A stretch of DNA of 42,437 bases, from assembly GCA_001821615.1 (NCBI GenBank), contig MHMS01000025.1:23314-65750 (forward strand), given 5' to 3'. This DNA is from Candidatus Niyogibacteria bacterium RIFCSPLOWO2_12_FULL_41_13. Lineage in GTDB: Bacteria; Patescibacteriota; Minisyncoccia; 2-12-FULL-41-13. Shown here in pieces: positions 16,109 through 23,427 of the stretch. Position numbers and translations under genes: made by a program. The notes under the pieces are model-generated. The model made no database searches, was not told the DNA's origin, and was given only the letters and a program-made list of their open reading frames with translations. Each line of letters starts with the position of its first letter. The stretch's first letter is position 1.

Positions 16109-17692
16109 ATGATTCGCGATAAAATACGGGAATTATTGAAAAAAAACGCGGAAGCGGAAACAAATTTTTCTCTTGAAAAACCGGAAAGAGCGGAATTCGG
16201 CGATTACGCGGCGAACTTAGCTTTAGTTTTGGCAAAAGAGCGAAAAGAAAATCCGCGAAAAATAGCTGAAGATTTGATTGGAAAAATAAAAGGAAATAGG
16301 GAAGCGGATATTTTTGAAAAAATAGAAATCGCCGGTCCGGGATTTATAAATTTTTTTTTAAACAAAGACGCCGTTCTTGAAGAATTTAAAAAACTCTCAA
16401 AATTAAAAACTCTGCTGAAATTTAAAACCCCAAAAAGTAAAATTCAGATTGAATTTATTTCGGTGAATCCGACCGGAGAACTGCATATCGGCCACGGCAG
16501 AGGAGCGTTTTACGGCGAGGCGCTTTCTCAAGTTTTGAAACTAACCGACTATAAAGTTGAAAAAGAATATTTTATCAACGATTCAAAAGAATCAAGTCAA
16601 ATTAAGGAGCTCGGGAAAACGGTTTTGGACGAGGGGACGAGTTATTTGACGGAAAATCTCAAATCTCAAATCTCAAAATTAAAAACTAAAATTAAAAATT
16701 TAAAGCTAGAAAAACCAAAAAATCTTTACGGCGAGGCCGGTTATTTAATAGCCGAAGAAATTCAGAAAGATAACAAGAAATTTATTGAAAAAGAATTGGG
16801 CATTAAATTTAATAATTGGATTTCAGAAGAAAAAAATTTGAGACAAAAGAATTACTTTAACAAAATTCTGGAAATTTTGAAAAACAAAAATTTAGTTTAT
16901 AAAAAACAAGGGGCGTTTTGGTTGAAAACTTCGCAATTTGGAGACGACGAAGACAGAGTGATTGTCAGAACAAGTGGGGAGCCGACTTATTTTTTGAGCG
17001 ATATTGCTTATCATTTTCAAAAAATTGAAAGGGGGTATAAAAAAATCATTGAGATTTGGGGAGCGGACCATCAGGGACACCAAAAGCGGCTTTTTGCCGT
17101 TAAAAAAGCGCTTGATTGGCAAGTTGATATGGAAATTTTAATCAGCCAAGTTGTGACCATTAAAAAAGGCGAAGAAATCAAGAAAATGTCAAAAAGAAAG
17201 GGCGAAGTAATTTTACTTAAAGACCTTTTGGCCGAAGTCGGCAAAGACGCGGCGCGCTGGTTTTATCTGCAAAAATCTCTTGACACTCATATGGAATTTG
17301 ACATAGAACTTGCCAAAAAAAGAGAAGAAAAAAATCCGGTTTATTATGTTCAATACGGCCACGCCCGAATGGCTTCAATCTTGAGAAAAGCGAAAAGCGG
17401 AAAAATCTCTCCGCCGGCGACTTTTACTTTTGCCGAAGACGCGGAAATTTTACTCATTAAAAAAATTTTGGAAGTTTTTGATGTTTTGGAAGACGCGATT
17501 AAAGATTATCAGGTCCATAGAATTCTAAGTTATATTTACGAACTTGTTTATGTTTTTTCCGTTTTTTACCGCGATATCCGCGTGCTTGATTCAAAACAAG
17601 AGAGAGAGAGATTATTTTTGGTCAAAGAAACAAAAAAGATTTTAGCGAATTTGTTGCGGCTGATTGGCGTGGCCGCGCCGGAGAGGATGTAA
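16109..17692 (+). CDS. argS: Arginyl-tRNA synthetase
   Basis: ArgS charges tRNA-Arg with arginine. The 527-aa sequence has the N-terminal Arg-specific domain (about 1-85, FGDYAANLALVLAK), the HIGH signature as HIGHGRG (near 126), the KMSK loop as KMSKRKG (near 357) and a C-terminal all-helical DALR anticodon-binding domain ending in the typical GVAAPERM. All key parts are intact. Around residues 184-200 an in-frame low-complexity stretch (NLKSQISKLKTKIKNLK) is encoded by tandem AAATCTC-like units, in a position that is variable in the family. No Shine-Dalgarno site is present; a -10 box lies 6 nt upstream of the ATG, suggesting a leaderless mRNA. Confidence 0.97.
   Translation: MIRDKIRELLKKNAEAETNFSLEKPERAEFGDYAANLALVLAKERKENPRKIAEDLIGKIKGNREADIFEKIEIAGPGFINFFLNKDAVLEEFKKLSKLKTLLKFKTPKSKIQIEFISVNPTGELHIGHGRGAFYGEALSQVLKLTDYKVEKEYFINDSKESSQIKELGKTVLDEGTSYLTENLKSQISKLKTKIKNLKLEKPKNLYGEAGYLIAEEIQKDNKKFIEKELGIKFNNWISEEKNLRQKNYFNKILEILKNKNLVYKKQGAFWLKTSQFGDDEDRVIVRTSGEPTYFLSDIAYHFQKIERGYKKIIEIWGADHQGHQKRLFAVKKALDWQVDMEILISQVVTIKKGEEIKKMSKRKGEVILLKDLLAEVGKDAARWFYLQKSLDTHMEFDIELAKKREEKNPVYYVQYGHARMASILRKAKSGKISPPATFTFAEDAEILLIKKILEVFDVLEDAIKDYQVHRILSYIYELVYVFSVFYRDIRVLDSKQERERLFLVKETKKILANLLRLIGVAAPERM
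16653..16702 (+). repeat. In-frame AAATCTC tandem tract inside argS
   Basis: Three near-perfect 7-bp units (AAATCTC) run into AAAATTA-type units. The tract encodes a Lys/Ser/Leu-rich linker in ArgS. Confidence 0.75.
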
Positions 17693-17699
17693 AAAAATA

Positions 17700-17725
17700 A
17701 GGTCCTTTTTAGGACCTCAGGTTTT
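17700..17725. terminator. Bidirectional terminator between argS and the 144-aa gene
   Basis: AGGTCC-TTTTTA-GGACCT is a 6-bp stem with a 6-nt loop. It is followed by CAGGTTTTTTC on the plus strand and by TTATTTTTTTAC on the minus strand, so it can end both convergent transcripts. The stop codon of the minus gene (17717-17719) touches the stem. Confidence 0.82.
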
Positions 17726-18151
17726 TTCTTTGAAAAATATTTTTTCTGTTGTTTCTTCGTCAAGATTGCCTTCTGATAAAATATCAATTATTTCATCTTT
17801 TAAGGCTTTAATTAAAGAAGTCTCTTCTTTTGTCGTCAGCGAAAAATCAGTTCTAAAGGAAAATTTATAAATAATAAATTCTCCTTTTTCTTCCGGTTTC
17901 TGAATCGTTGTTTCTGCGCCATTGACACAAAAAAATGTGTCTTCCATCGCGTCTTTTTTCTTTGCTGAATTTCCGCCGGCGAAAATCTTTATTTCTACCG
18001 TTATTAATGAAGCTATCACCCCCTCATTATTAATTTTTTTGGCAGATATTTTTACTTCGTCGCCGGATATTGTCTTGGCCTCCATAATTGTTTCGCCAAA
18101 TGCCGGATGATTCGCAAGGATTGCAATGATGGCAACTATTAGAAAGAACAT
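17717..18151 (-). CDS. Secreted or membrane-anchored small protein
   Basis: The ORF track begins at 18253, but the ATG at 18151 (MFFLIVAIIAILANH) follows GGAGGAGATAGGA and starts a signal-peptide-like hydrophobic stretch, so it is chosen (144 aa). After the signal (cleavage probably near AFGET) there is a mixed alpha/beta domain with one cysteine, then a C-terminal helix rich in Glu and Lys. No catalytic motif or family is recognised. It probably sits outside the membrane. The gene converges with argS at a shared terminator and has a strong ribosome site, like the other small orphan genes here. Confidence 0.75.
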   Translation of the reverse strand: MFFLIVAIIAILANHPAFGETIMEAKTISGDEVKISAKKINNEGVIASLITVEIKIFAGGNSAKKKDAMEDTFFCVNGAETTIQKPEEKGEFIIYKFSFRTDFSLTTKEETSLIKALKDEIIDILSEGNLDEETTEKIFFKEKT

Positions 18152-18261
18152 TCCTATCTCCTCCTTTCTTGTTTTAAGGTTAAGATTTATTCCATTGAAA
18201 TTATCCGCTATTTTTAATAGTTTGTAAAACTTAAAGCGTTCTTTAAATATCAATGGGAAAA

Positions 18262-18270
18262 TGCTATTTT
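18262..18270 (+). promoter_or_regulatory. Extended -10 box of tsaC (leaderless)
   Basis: TGCTATTTT ends 6 nt before the ATG at 18277, with no Shine-Dalgarno site. The geometry is the same as upstream of secA and ftsH. Confidence 0.5.
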
Positions 18271-18276
18271 TATTGA

Positions 18277-18888
18277 ATGGAAATCGTGTCTCTGGAAAAG
18301 GCGGATGTGGATAACTTAGTCGGCATTCTTAGAAACGACGGAGTCATCGTGGTGCCGACTGATACTGTTTACGGCTTGGCGGCTAACGCTTTGAGCCAAA
18401 AAGCGGTTTCGAAGGTTCTAAGAATTAAAGGAAGAAAAGAAGGGAAACCATTGCCCGTTTTTATTTCTTCTTTAGAAATGCTTGATAAGGTTGCGGTTGC
18501 GAGAGACGAACAAACAAAAGAAATGTTCAAAAAAGTTTGGCCCGGAAAAGCGACCTTGATTCTTTCGGCGCGCGGCTGGTTGCCGATGGAAGTCAGGGGA
18601 AACAATGGTTTAACAACAGGAGTTCGCATTCCCAATTATCCGTGGCTTAGGCAATTGATGGATAAATTCGGCGGGCCGATTACCGGCACTTCGGCGAATG
18701 TTTCGGGTTTTCCGGCGCATACGAAAATTAAAGAACTGATTGAAGAATTCAACAAGCTTCCTTTTAAGCCCGATATTGTTGTTGACGCCGGCGCTCTTCC
18801 GGAGTCCCAGCCCTCGGCCGTGATTGATTGTACGGTTTCGCCGCCGCAAATTTTAAGAAAAGGAGAAATTTTGTTAAATGAATTATAA
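18277..18888 (+). CDS. tsaC: L-threonylcarbamoyladenylate synthase (Sua5/YrdC family)
   Basis: This enzyme makes threonylcarbamoyl-AMP from threonine, bicarbonate and ATP, the first step of the universal t6A37 modification of tRNAs that read ANN codons. The 203-aa protein shows the family pattern: VVPTDTVYGLAANAL, KGRKEGKPLPVFI, the PGKATLIL turn, TTGVRIPNYPWLRQL and TGTSANVSGFPAH. It is the short YrdC-type form without the extra Sua5 C-terminal domain. It is the first gene of a probable tsaC-glyA-acyP unit (18-bp gap to glyA). A link with the AUA-reading tRNA-Ile in this window is possible because t6A37 is normally present on such tRNAs. Confidence 0.95.
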   Translation: MEIVSLEKADVDNLVGILRNDGVIVVPTDTVYGLAANALSQKAVSKVLRIKGRKEGKPLPVFISSLEMLDKVAVARDEQTKEMFKKVWPGKATLILSARGWLPMEVRGNNGLTTGVRIPNYPWLRQLMDKFGGPITGTSANVSGFPAHTKIKELIEEFNKLPFKPDIVVDAGALPESQPSAVIDCTVSPPQILRKGEILLNEL

Positions 18889-18905
18889 ATCATGAATAAA
18901 GAATT

Positions 18906-20174
18906 ATGGGAAATAAAATTAAGAAATTAATTTTTAAAGAAGAAAAACGCCAGCGCGAAACTTTAAACTTAATTGCTTCGGAAAATTATATACCCAAAAA
19001 CATCAGGGATGTTTTGTCTTCGCGTTTGAGCAACAAATATTCCGAAGGTTATCCGGGGAAGCGCTATTACGCCGGCAATGAATATATTGATGAAATTGAA
19101 AAATTGGCGCGGAAAAACGCTTTGGAATTATTCGGCTTAAAAGAAGCGGAATGGAGTGTTAATGTTCAGCCGTTGTCCGGCACGCCGGCAAATTTGGCGG
19201 TTTATTTTGCTTTAGTTCCGCTGAACGGCAAAATAATGGCTCAATGTTTGGATTGCGGAGGACATCTTTCGCACGGTTCCCCCCTAAGTATTACGAGCAA
19301 GTTATGGAAATGGGTGCATTATACTCTTGATAAAAAAACGCAAAAACTTGATTACAACGCGATTTTATCATTAGCCAAAAAAGAAAAGCCGAAACTTATT
19401 GTCGCCGGCGTTTCCGCTTATTCAAGAATTATTGATTTTAAAAAAATAGGCAAAATCGCCGAGAAAATCGGCGCTTATTTAATGGTTGATATGTCTCATA
19501 TCGCCGGACTTGTCGCCGGAAAAGTTTATCCAAGTCCGTTTCCCTGCGCCGATGTCGTTACTACCACCACTCATAAAACATTAAGAGGACCGAGAGGAGC
19601 GATAATTTTCGCAAATCGCAAATCGCAAATCGCAAAACGCGCAGACATAAATATCGTGAATCTTATTGACAAAGCGGTTTTTCCGGGATTGCAAGGGGGA
19701 CCGCATAATCAGCAGACTGCGGCAATCGCCTTATGTTTGGAAGAAGCGAAAAAACCGGCATTTAAAAAATACGCAAAACAAGTGGTTAAAAACGCGAAAA
19801 CATTGGCCGAAGAATTGCGGAAAAAAGATTTTAAAATAGTTTCCGGCGGAACAGATAGTCATCTGTTTTTGATTGATTTAATTTTTTCCGGCCTGGAATT
19901 CGGAGGAAAACAAGCGCAGGAGCGGTTGGAAAAAGGCGGTATTATTTTGAATATGAACATAATTCCGTTTGATGAAAAAAAAGCTCGCGATCCGTCGGGC
20001 ATTAGAATCGGAACGCCGGCAATTACATCAAGAGGAATGAAAGAAAAAGAAATGAAAACAATTGCCGGCTGGATTTCGGAAATTTTAAAATCGCCGGAAA
20101 CAGATTTGCCGATAGTTCAGAGGCGAATCAAAAAAGAAGTTGAAAAACTTTGCCGCGCTTTTCCAATATTATGA
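18906..20174 (+). CDS. glyA: Serine hydroxymethyltransferase
   Basis: GlyA uses pyridoxal phosphate to convert serine and tetrahydrofolate to glycine and methylene-tetrahydrofolate. The 422-aa protein has the N-terminal LIASENY motif, the long conserved core (SNKYSEGYPGKRYYAGNEYI), the PLP-binding lysine in TTTTHKTLRGPRG (near residue 223), and VFPGLQGGPHNQQTAA. Just after the lysine motif, a run of 7-bp units encodes an in-frame NRKSQIAKR segment in a loop region. Length and motifs are normal. acyP follows with an ATGA overlap. Confidence 0.97.
   Translation: MGNKIKKLIFKEEKRQRETLNLIASENYIPKNIRDVLSSRLSNKYSEGYPGKRYYAGNEYIDEIEKLARKNALELFGLKEAEWSVNVQPLSGTPANLAVYFALVPLNGKIMAQCLDCGGHLSHGSPLSITSKLWKWVHYTLDKKTQKLDYNAILSLAKKEKPKLIVAGVSAYSRIIDFKKIGKIAEKIGAYLMVDMSHIAGLVAGKVYPSPFPCADVVTTTTHKTLRGPRGAIIFANRKSQIAKRADINIVNLIDKAVFPGLQGGPHNQQTAAIALCLEEAKKPAFKKYAKQVVKNAKTLAEELRKKDFKIVSGGTDSHLFLIDLIFSGLEFGGKQAQERLEKGGIILNMNIIPFDEKKARDPSGIRIGTPAITSRGMKEKEMKTIAGWISEILKSPETDLPIVQRRIKKEVEKLCRAFPIL
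19610..19640 (+). repeat. In-frame GCAAATC tandem tract inside glyA
   Basis: Three perfect copies of GCAAATC and one degenerate copy lie in tandem, encoding the NRKSQIAKR segment. The unit length matches that of the argS tract. Confidence 0.75.
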
Positions 20175-20440
20175 TAGCCAAGAAAATTCGGGTTTTCGGA
20201 CGGGTTCAGGGAATATTTTTTCGCCATTCCTCAAAAATAAAAGCCAATGAATTGGGGATTCGGGGCTACGCGCAAAACCGGGAAGACGGCTCGGTTGAAA
20301 TTTTTGTTCAGGGAGAAGATGAGGCGATTGAAAATTTCGTCGCTTGGGCAAGAAAAGGTCCGGATTCAGCCGAAGTAAAAGACATAAAAATTGAAACGAT
20401 TGAGTCCGAAAAAAAATTTAACGATTTTTACATTTTATGA
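20171..20440 (+). CDS. acyP: Acylphosphatase
   Basis: Acylphosphatase hydrolyses the carboxyl-phosphate bond of acylphosphates. The start is set at the ATG at 20171, overlapping the glyA stop as ATGA, rather than the upstream ATG of the ORF track. The 89-aa product has the phosphate loop GRVQGIFFRHS with its catalytic arginine and the strand GYAQNREDGSVEI with the catalytic asparagine. Length and both active-site residues are normal. An inverted-repeat element begins at the base right after its stop codon. Confidence 0.93.
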   Translation: MIAKKIRVFGRVQGIFFRHSSKIKANELGIRGYAQNREDGSVEIFVQGEDEAIENFVAWARKGPDSAEVKDIKIETIESEKKFNDFYIL

Positions 20441-20554
20441 ACCCCGTTAGAAGCTCAAAATTAGGTCATTATTATAACAAGACTCAAGGCGAAGCCGCCT
20501 ATCGGCTATTATTATGATTTTTAAAGAGAACAATCTTAAAGCTTCTAACGGGGT
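20441..20554. repeat. Inverted-repeat mini-element, ACCCCGTTAGAAGCT type
   Basis: Perfect 15-bp arms ACCCCGTTAGAAGCT (20441-20455) and AGCTTCTAACGGGGT (20540-20554) bound a 114-bp element that fills the whole gap between acyP and the next gene. Its flanks are GA on both sides, a possible 2-bp target duplication. Inside is a small hairpin (AGCCG...CGGCT). The right arm ends within the GTG start codon of the glycosyltransferase gene. Its arms are identical to those at 63-185 but the interior is different. Confidence 0.88.
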
Positions 20555-21596
20555 GAAATTACTTATTATTACTCAGAAAGTTGATGTCAACGACGATATT
20601 TTGGGATTTTTTCACGGCTGGCTGGAAAAATTCGCGAAGAAATTCAGCAAATTGACGGTGATTTGTTTGGAAAAAGGGGAGTATGTTTTGCCGCAAAACG
20701 TTGAAGTTTTGTCATTGGGCAAAGAAGCCGGAAAATCGCGGCTGAAATATATTTTTAGATTTTATAAATATATCTTTAAATATCGGGACGACTACGATGC
20801 GGTTTTTGTGCATATGAATCCGGAGTATGTTGTTTTGGGAGGATTATTTTGGAAGATAATGAGAAAAAAAATTCTGCTTTGGTATAACCATACTTACGGC
20901 GGTTTATTTGCCAAGCTCGGAATTATTTTTGCCGATATGGTTCTCCATACTTCTCCTTACGCTTTTTCGGCAAACACCAAAAAATCCGTCAGGATGCCGG
21001 CGGGAATTGACACTGAAATTTTCAAAAAAAATCCAGCCGCGGAAAAACTCAAAAATTCCATCTTGTACATCGGAAGATTCTCGCCGGTTAAAAATATTCA
21101 TATTCTTATTGAAGCGGCAAAAATTTTGGACAAGCAAAATTTAGATTTTTCCGTCTATTTATACGGCAAGCCGCCTGCAACGCATATCGGGTATTTCAAG
21201 CTGATTAAAGAATCCGCCCGGGAACTTGAGAAAAAAGGAAAATTATTTTTTAACGAGAGCGCGCCGAATTTTAAAACGCCGGAAATATACAATAAACACA
21301 TTGTTTCAGTTAATCTGACGCCGAGTGGAAACTATGACAAAACCGTTCTTGAATCAATGGCTTGCGAGACATTGGTTCTTGTTTCCAGCAAAGCGTTTGA
21401 GGACGCTTTGCCAAAAGAATTTATATTTAAAGAAAACGATGCGGATGATTTGGCCAAAAAACTTCAATCAGTGTTTAAATTGCCCGAAGACGAAAGAATT
21501 TTATTCGGTCAAAATTTTCGCCGTTATATAATTGAAAATCACAACCTCAATCTTTTGGCGGAGAAAATTTCCTCTGCAGTGGCTGTTCCCATTTAA
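20553..21596 (+). CDS. GT-B glycosyltransferase (GT4-like)
   Basis: This is a predicted sugar transferase of the GT-B fold acting on a nucleotide-sugar donor at the cytoplasmic membrane face. The ORF track starts at 20514, but codons before 20553 come from the inverted-repeat element; GTG at 20553 gives VKLLIITQKVDVND, a typical N-terminus. The roughly 347-aa protein has an N-terminal domain with GMSR-like positions degenerate, the linker GRFSPVKNIHILIEAAKIL that begins the donor-binding domain, and KTVLESMACETLVLVSS, the GT4 E-x7-E region (first Glu replaced by Lys/Thr context). The 3' end overlaps the convergent methyltransferase gene by 50 bp. Substrate unknown. Confidence 0.87.
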   Translation: MKLLIITQKVDVNDDILGFFHGWLEKFAKKFSKLTVICLEKGEYVLPQNVEVLSLGKEAGKSRLKYIFRFYKYIFKYRDDYDAVFVHMNPEYVVLGGLFWKIMRKKILLWYNHTYGGLFAKLGIIFADMVLHTSPYAFSANTKKSVRMPAGIDTEIFKKNPAAEKLKNSILYIGRFSPVKNIHILIEAAKILDKQNLDFSVYLYGKPPATHIGYFKLIKESARELEKKGKLFFNESAPNFKTPEIYNKHIVSVNLTPSGNYDKTVLESMACETLVLVSSKAFEDALPKEFIFKENDADDLAKKLQSVFKLPEDERILFGQNFRRYIIENHNLNLLAEKISSAVAVPI

Positions 21597-22161
21597 TTCC
21601 TTTTTTGTGGACAGTAGAGAGAACCTCAATGTCGTCAACGCCCCCAAACCAGTAGGCGAATATTCTATCGCTGAATGTGACATTTAAATTGAGAAACGCA
21701 TTGATGATTTTATTCGCTAATTTTGTGAACCACTTGCCTTTATATTTTGAATCCGGGTGGGGCGGAATGTCAAATCTCATCCAGGAGAAGCGTATTCGGT
21801 CATAGGTGAATTTCCGAGAATAGCGGTCAAGCAGGCGCATAGGAACAGCTGATTTATGTTTGTCGTTCATTCCAAAACCAGAAGCCAATACCCGGCTGAA
21901 ATGAGGATATTTCAAACTGATTTTAGCGCCGTCCTTGGATATGCGCCATAATTCGCACATAAAAGCGTCCACATCCGACTGATGCTCAATGACATGATGG
22001 GCTTCAATGTATTCAACGCTGTCGTCTTCAAACGGCCACGGGAAAATCTCCATATCCCAAAGCACATCCGGTTTGTATCTCGCGTCAAAATCCACGCAGA
22101 CGAATCCTTGCGATTGCTTTTCATTTGTCCGCGAGCCGCTTCCCAAATAAAGTTTCTTCAT
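21547..22161 (-). CDS. SAM-dependent methyltransferase-like protein
   Basis: This 204-aa protein starts with a methyltransferase motif I (KKLYLGSGSRTNEKQ), has an aspartate closing strand 2 (FVCVDFDARYKPDV) and a motif IV-like stretch (SVEYIEAHHVIEHQSDV). The second half is less typical (YSRKFTYDRIRFSWMRF). It may modify a glycan or lipid precursor, given the flippase upstream in the same operon (4-bp gap) and the glycosyltransferase opposite. It shares 50 bp with the convergent glycosyltransferase gene. Start ATG at 22161; no Shine-Dalgarno site. Confidence 0.8.
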   Translation of the reverse strand: MKKLYLGSGSRTNEKQSQGFVCVDFDARYKPDVLWDMEIFPWPFEDDSVEYIEAHHVIEHQSDVDAFMCELWRISKDGAKISLKYPHFSRVLASGFGMNDKHKSAVPMRLLDRYSRKFTYDRIRFSWMRFDIPPHPDSKYKGKWFTKLANKIINAFLNLNVTFSDRIFAYWFGGVDDIEVLSTVHKKGIKWEQPLQRKFSPPKD

Positions 22162-22165
22162 AAAT

Positions 22166-23416
22166 TTATTTTAATTTTTTTGCGAGAAAAATCAAAACAG
22201 CCAAATTCAAAAAATCAGCGGAAATTCTTGAAACAACCGCGCCAATAATTCCAAAATAATAAATTAGAACAAAGAGAAGAATAATTTGAAAGACCGCTCT
22301 TAGGGCGTTAAACCGATAGAGCTCCTTTATCGCCAGTTTTGATTGGAGAAAGGAAAGGGGTAAAATCGCCGAAGTGAAAATTATTGAAAGAGCGAATATC
22401 CTCGAATAAAAAATTGACTCAAGATATTGAGGAAAGAAAAGTTTGTATAAAAACGGAGCGATGAAAAAGTAAATTAAAACTACTCCAATCAAAATCCCGC
22501 TCATTTTTAAAATTTTGCCCAGAAGGCCCATTTTTATCTCTTCGGTTTCCCTCACGGAAAACCTGAGGAGGATGAGAAGTTTTAAATTTTTAAAAGGAGC
22601 TTTTATTTGCTCCGGAACGGCAATGGCAAAATTATAAACAGCCAATTGGACCGGACCTAAATAGTGAAAAATCAGGATTTTATCCAACTGCTGGGCGATT
22701 AAGGGAAATAAATCCATTAAAGTTAAATGTTTCCCGTAAGAAATGGTTTCTTCGGTTTTTTCTTCTTTTGGCGGAAAGCGCCGAAGAGTAACAATTAAAA
22801 AAAATAGCCGAAACAAAGTCCAGAGAAGAAAATAAGCAAGAGTAATCAGAAAAATGTTTTTGGTTACAAATAAAACTAAAATCAAAAAAACGCTTACTCC
22901 GGTAAAACTGACGATTCCGTAAATAGTGGAAGAGCGAAAGTTTTTTTGTCCTTGGAGAAAATAATTATAGAGTGAGAGCGAATCCATAAAAGGAATAAAG
23001 AAGCCGGGTATCATAAACAGGAGAGCAAGATTATTATTATCGTTTAAATAATAATAGAGAGCCAGAAATAAACTTAATAAACCGCCCAAAAATCCGAATT
23101 GAATTTTTGTTTTCAAAGACGGCATAAATGAACCCTCGTAACCTCTCGCAACCGCCTGAATTATCGCCGTATTAATTCCCGGGAGAGTTGAAATCGCAAG
23201 TATTCCGACAATTGAAAGGACATATTTATAAAGACCGAATGTTTCCTTTGGCAGTAAATTGGCAAAAGCGATTGCCAGAATAAACGAAGAAGCGGCGGAA
23301 ACGATTTGTCCGAGCGTCAGCCAAAAACCGCCGCGAGCCAGATAAATCATATCAGTGGCGGTATGTTGTTCCGACCATTTCAAAAGATTGTAAATTTTGT
23401 TTTTTAATTTTTCCAT
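22166..23416 (-). CDS. Polysaccharide flippase (MOP superfamily, Wzx-like)
   Basis: This is a 416-aa integral membrane protein with about 12 hydrophobic segments and the N-terminal GGFWLTLGQIVSAASSFILA pattern of the oligosaccharide flippase branch of the MOP exporters, which move lipid-linked glycans across the membrane. It begins with a short cytoplasmic segment and contains Lys/Arg residues within loops. It is encoded 11 bp downstream of the giant secreted protein gene in the same direction, and the methyltransferase follows. It may have its own role in decorating the secreted protein or the envelope. Substrate is not deducible. Confidence 0.88.
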   Translation of the reverse strand: MEKLKNKIYNLLKWSEQHTATDMIYLARGGFWLTLGQIVSAASSFILAIAFANLLPKETFGLYKYVLSIVGILAISTLPGINTAIIQAVARGYEGSFMPSLKTKIQFGFLGGLLSLFLALYYYLNDNNNLALLFMIPGFFIPFMDSLSLYNYFLQGQKNFRSSTIYGIVSFTGVSVFLILVLFVTKNIFLITLAYFLLWTLFRLFFLIVTLRRFPPKEEKTEETISYGKHLTLMDLFPLIAQQLDKILIFHYLGPVQLAVYNFAIAVPEQIKAPFKNLKLLILLRFSVRETEEIKMGLLGKILKMSGILIGVVLIYFFIAPFLYKLFFPQYLESIFYSRIFALSIIFTSAILPLSFLQSKLAIKELYRFNALRAVFQIILLFVLIYYFGIIGAVVSRISADFLNLAVLIFLAKKLK

Positions 23417-23427
23417 TTTAATTTATT

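Noticed and set aside
20514-20552. Upstream ATG start of the glycosyltransferase gene
   Set aside because: The first 13 residues are translated from the inverted-repeat element, and the protein family typically starts at the KLLIITQ segment.
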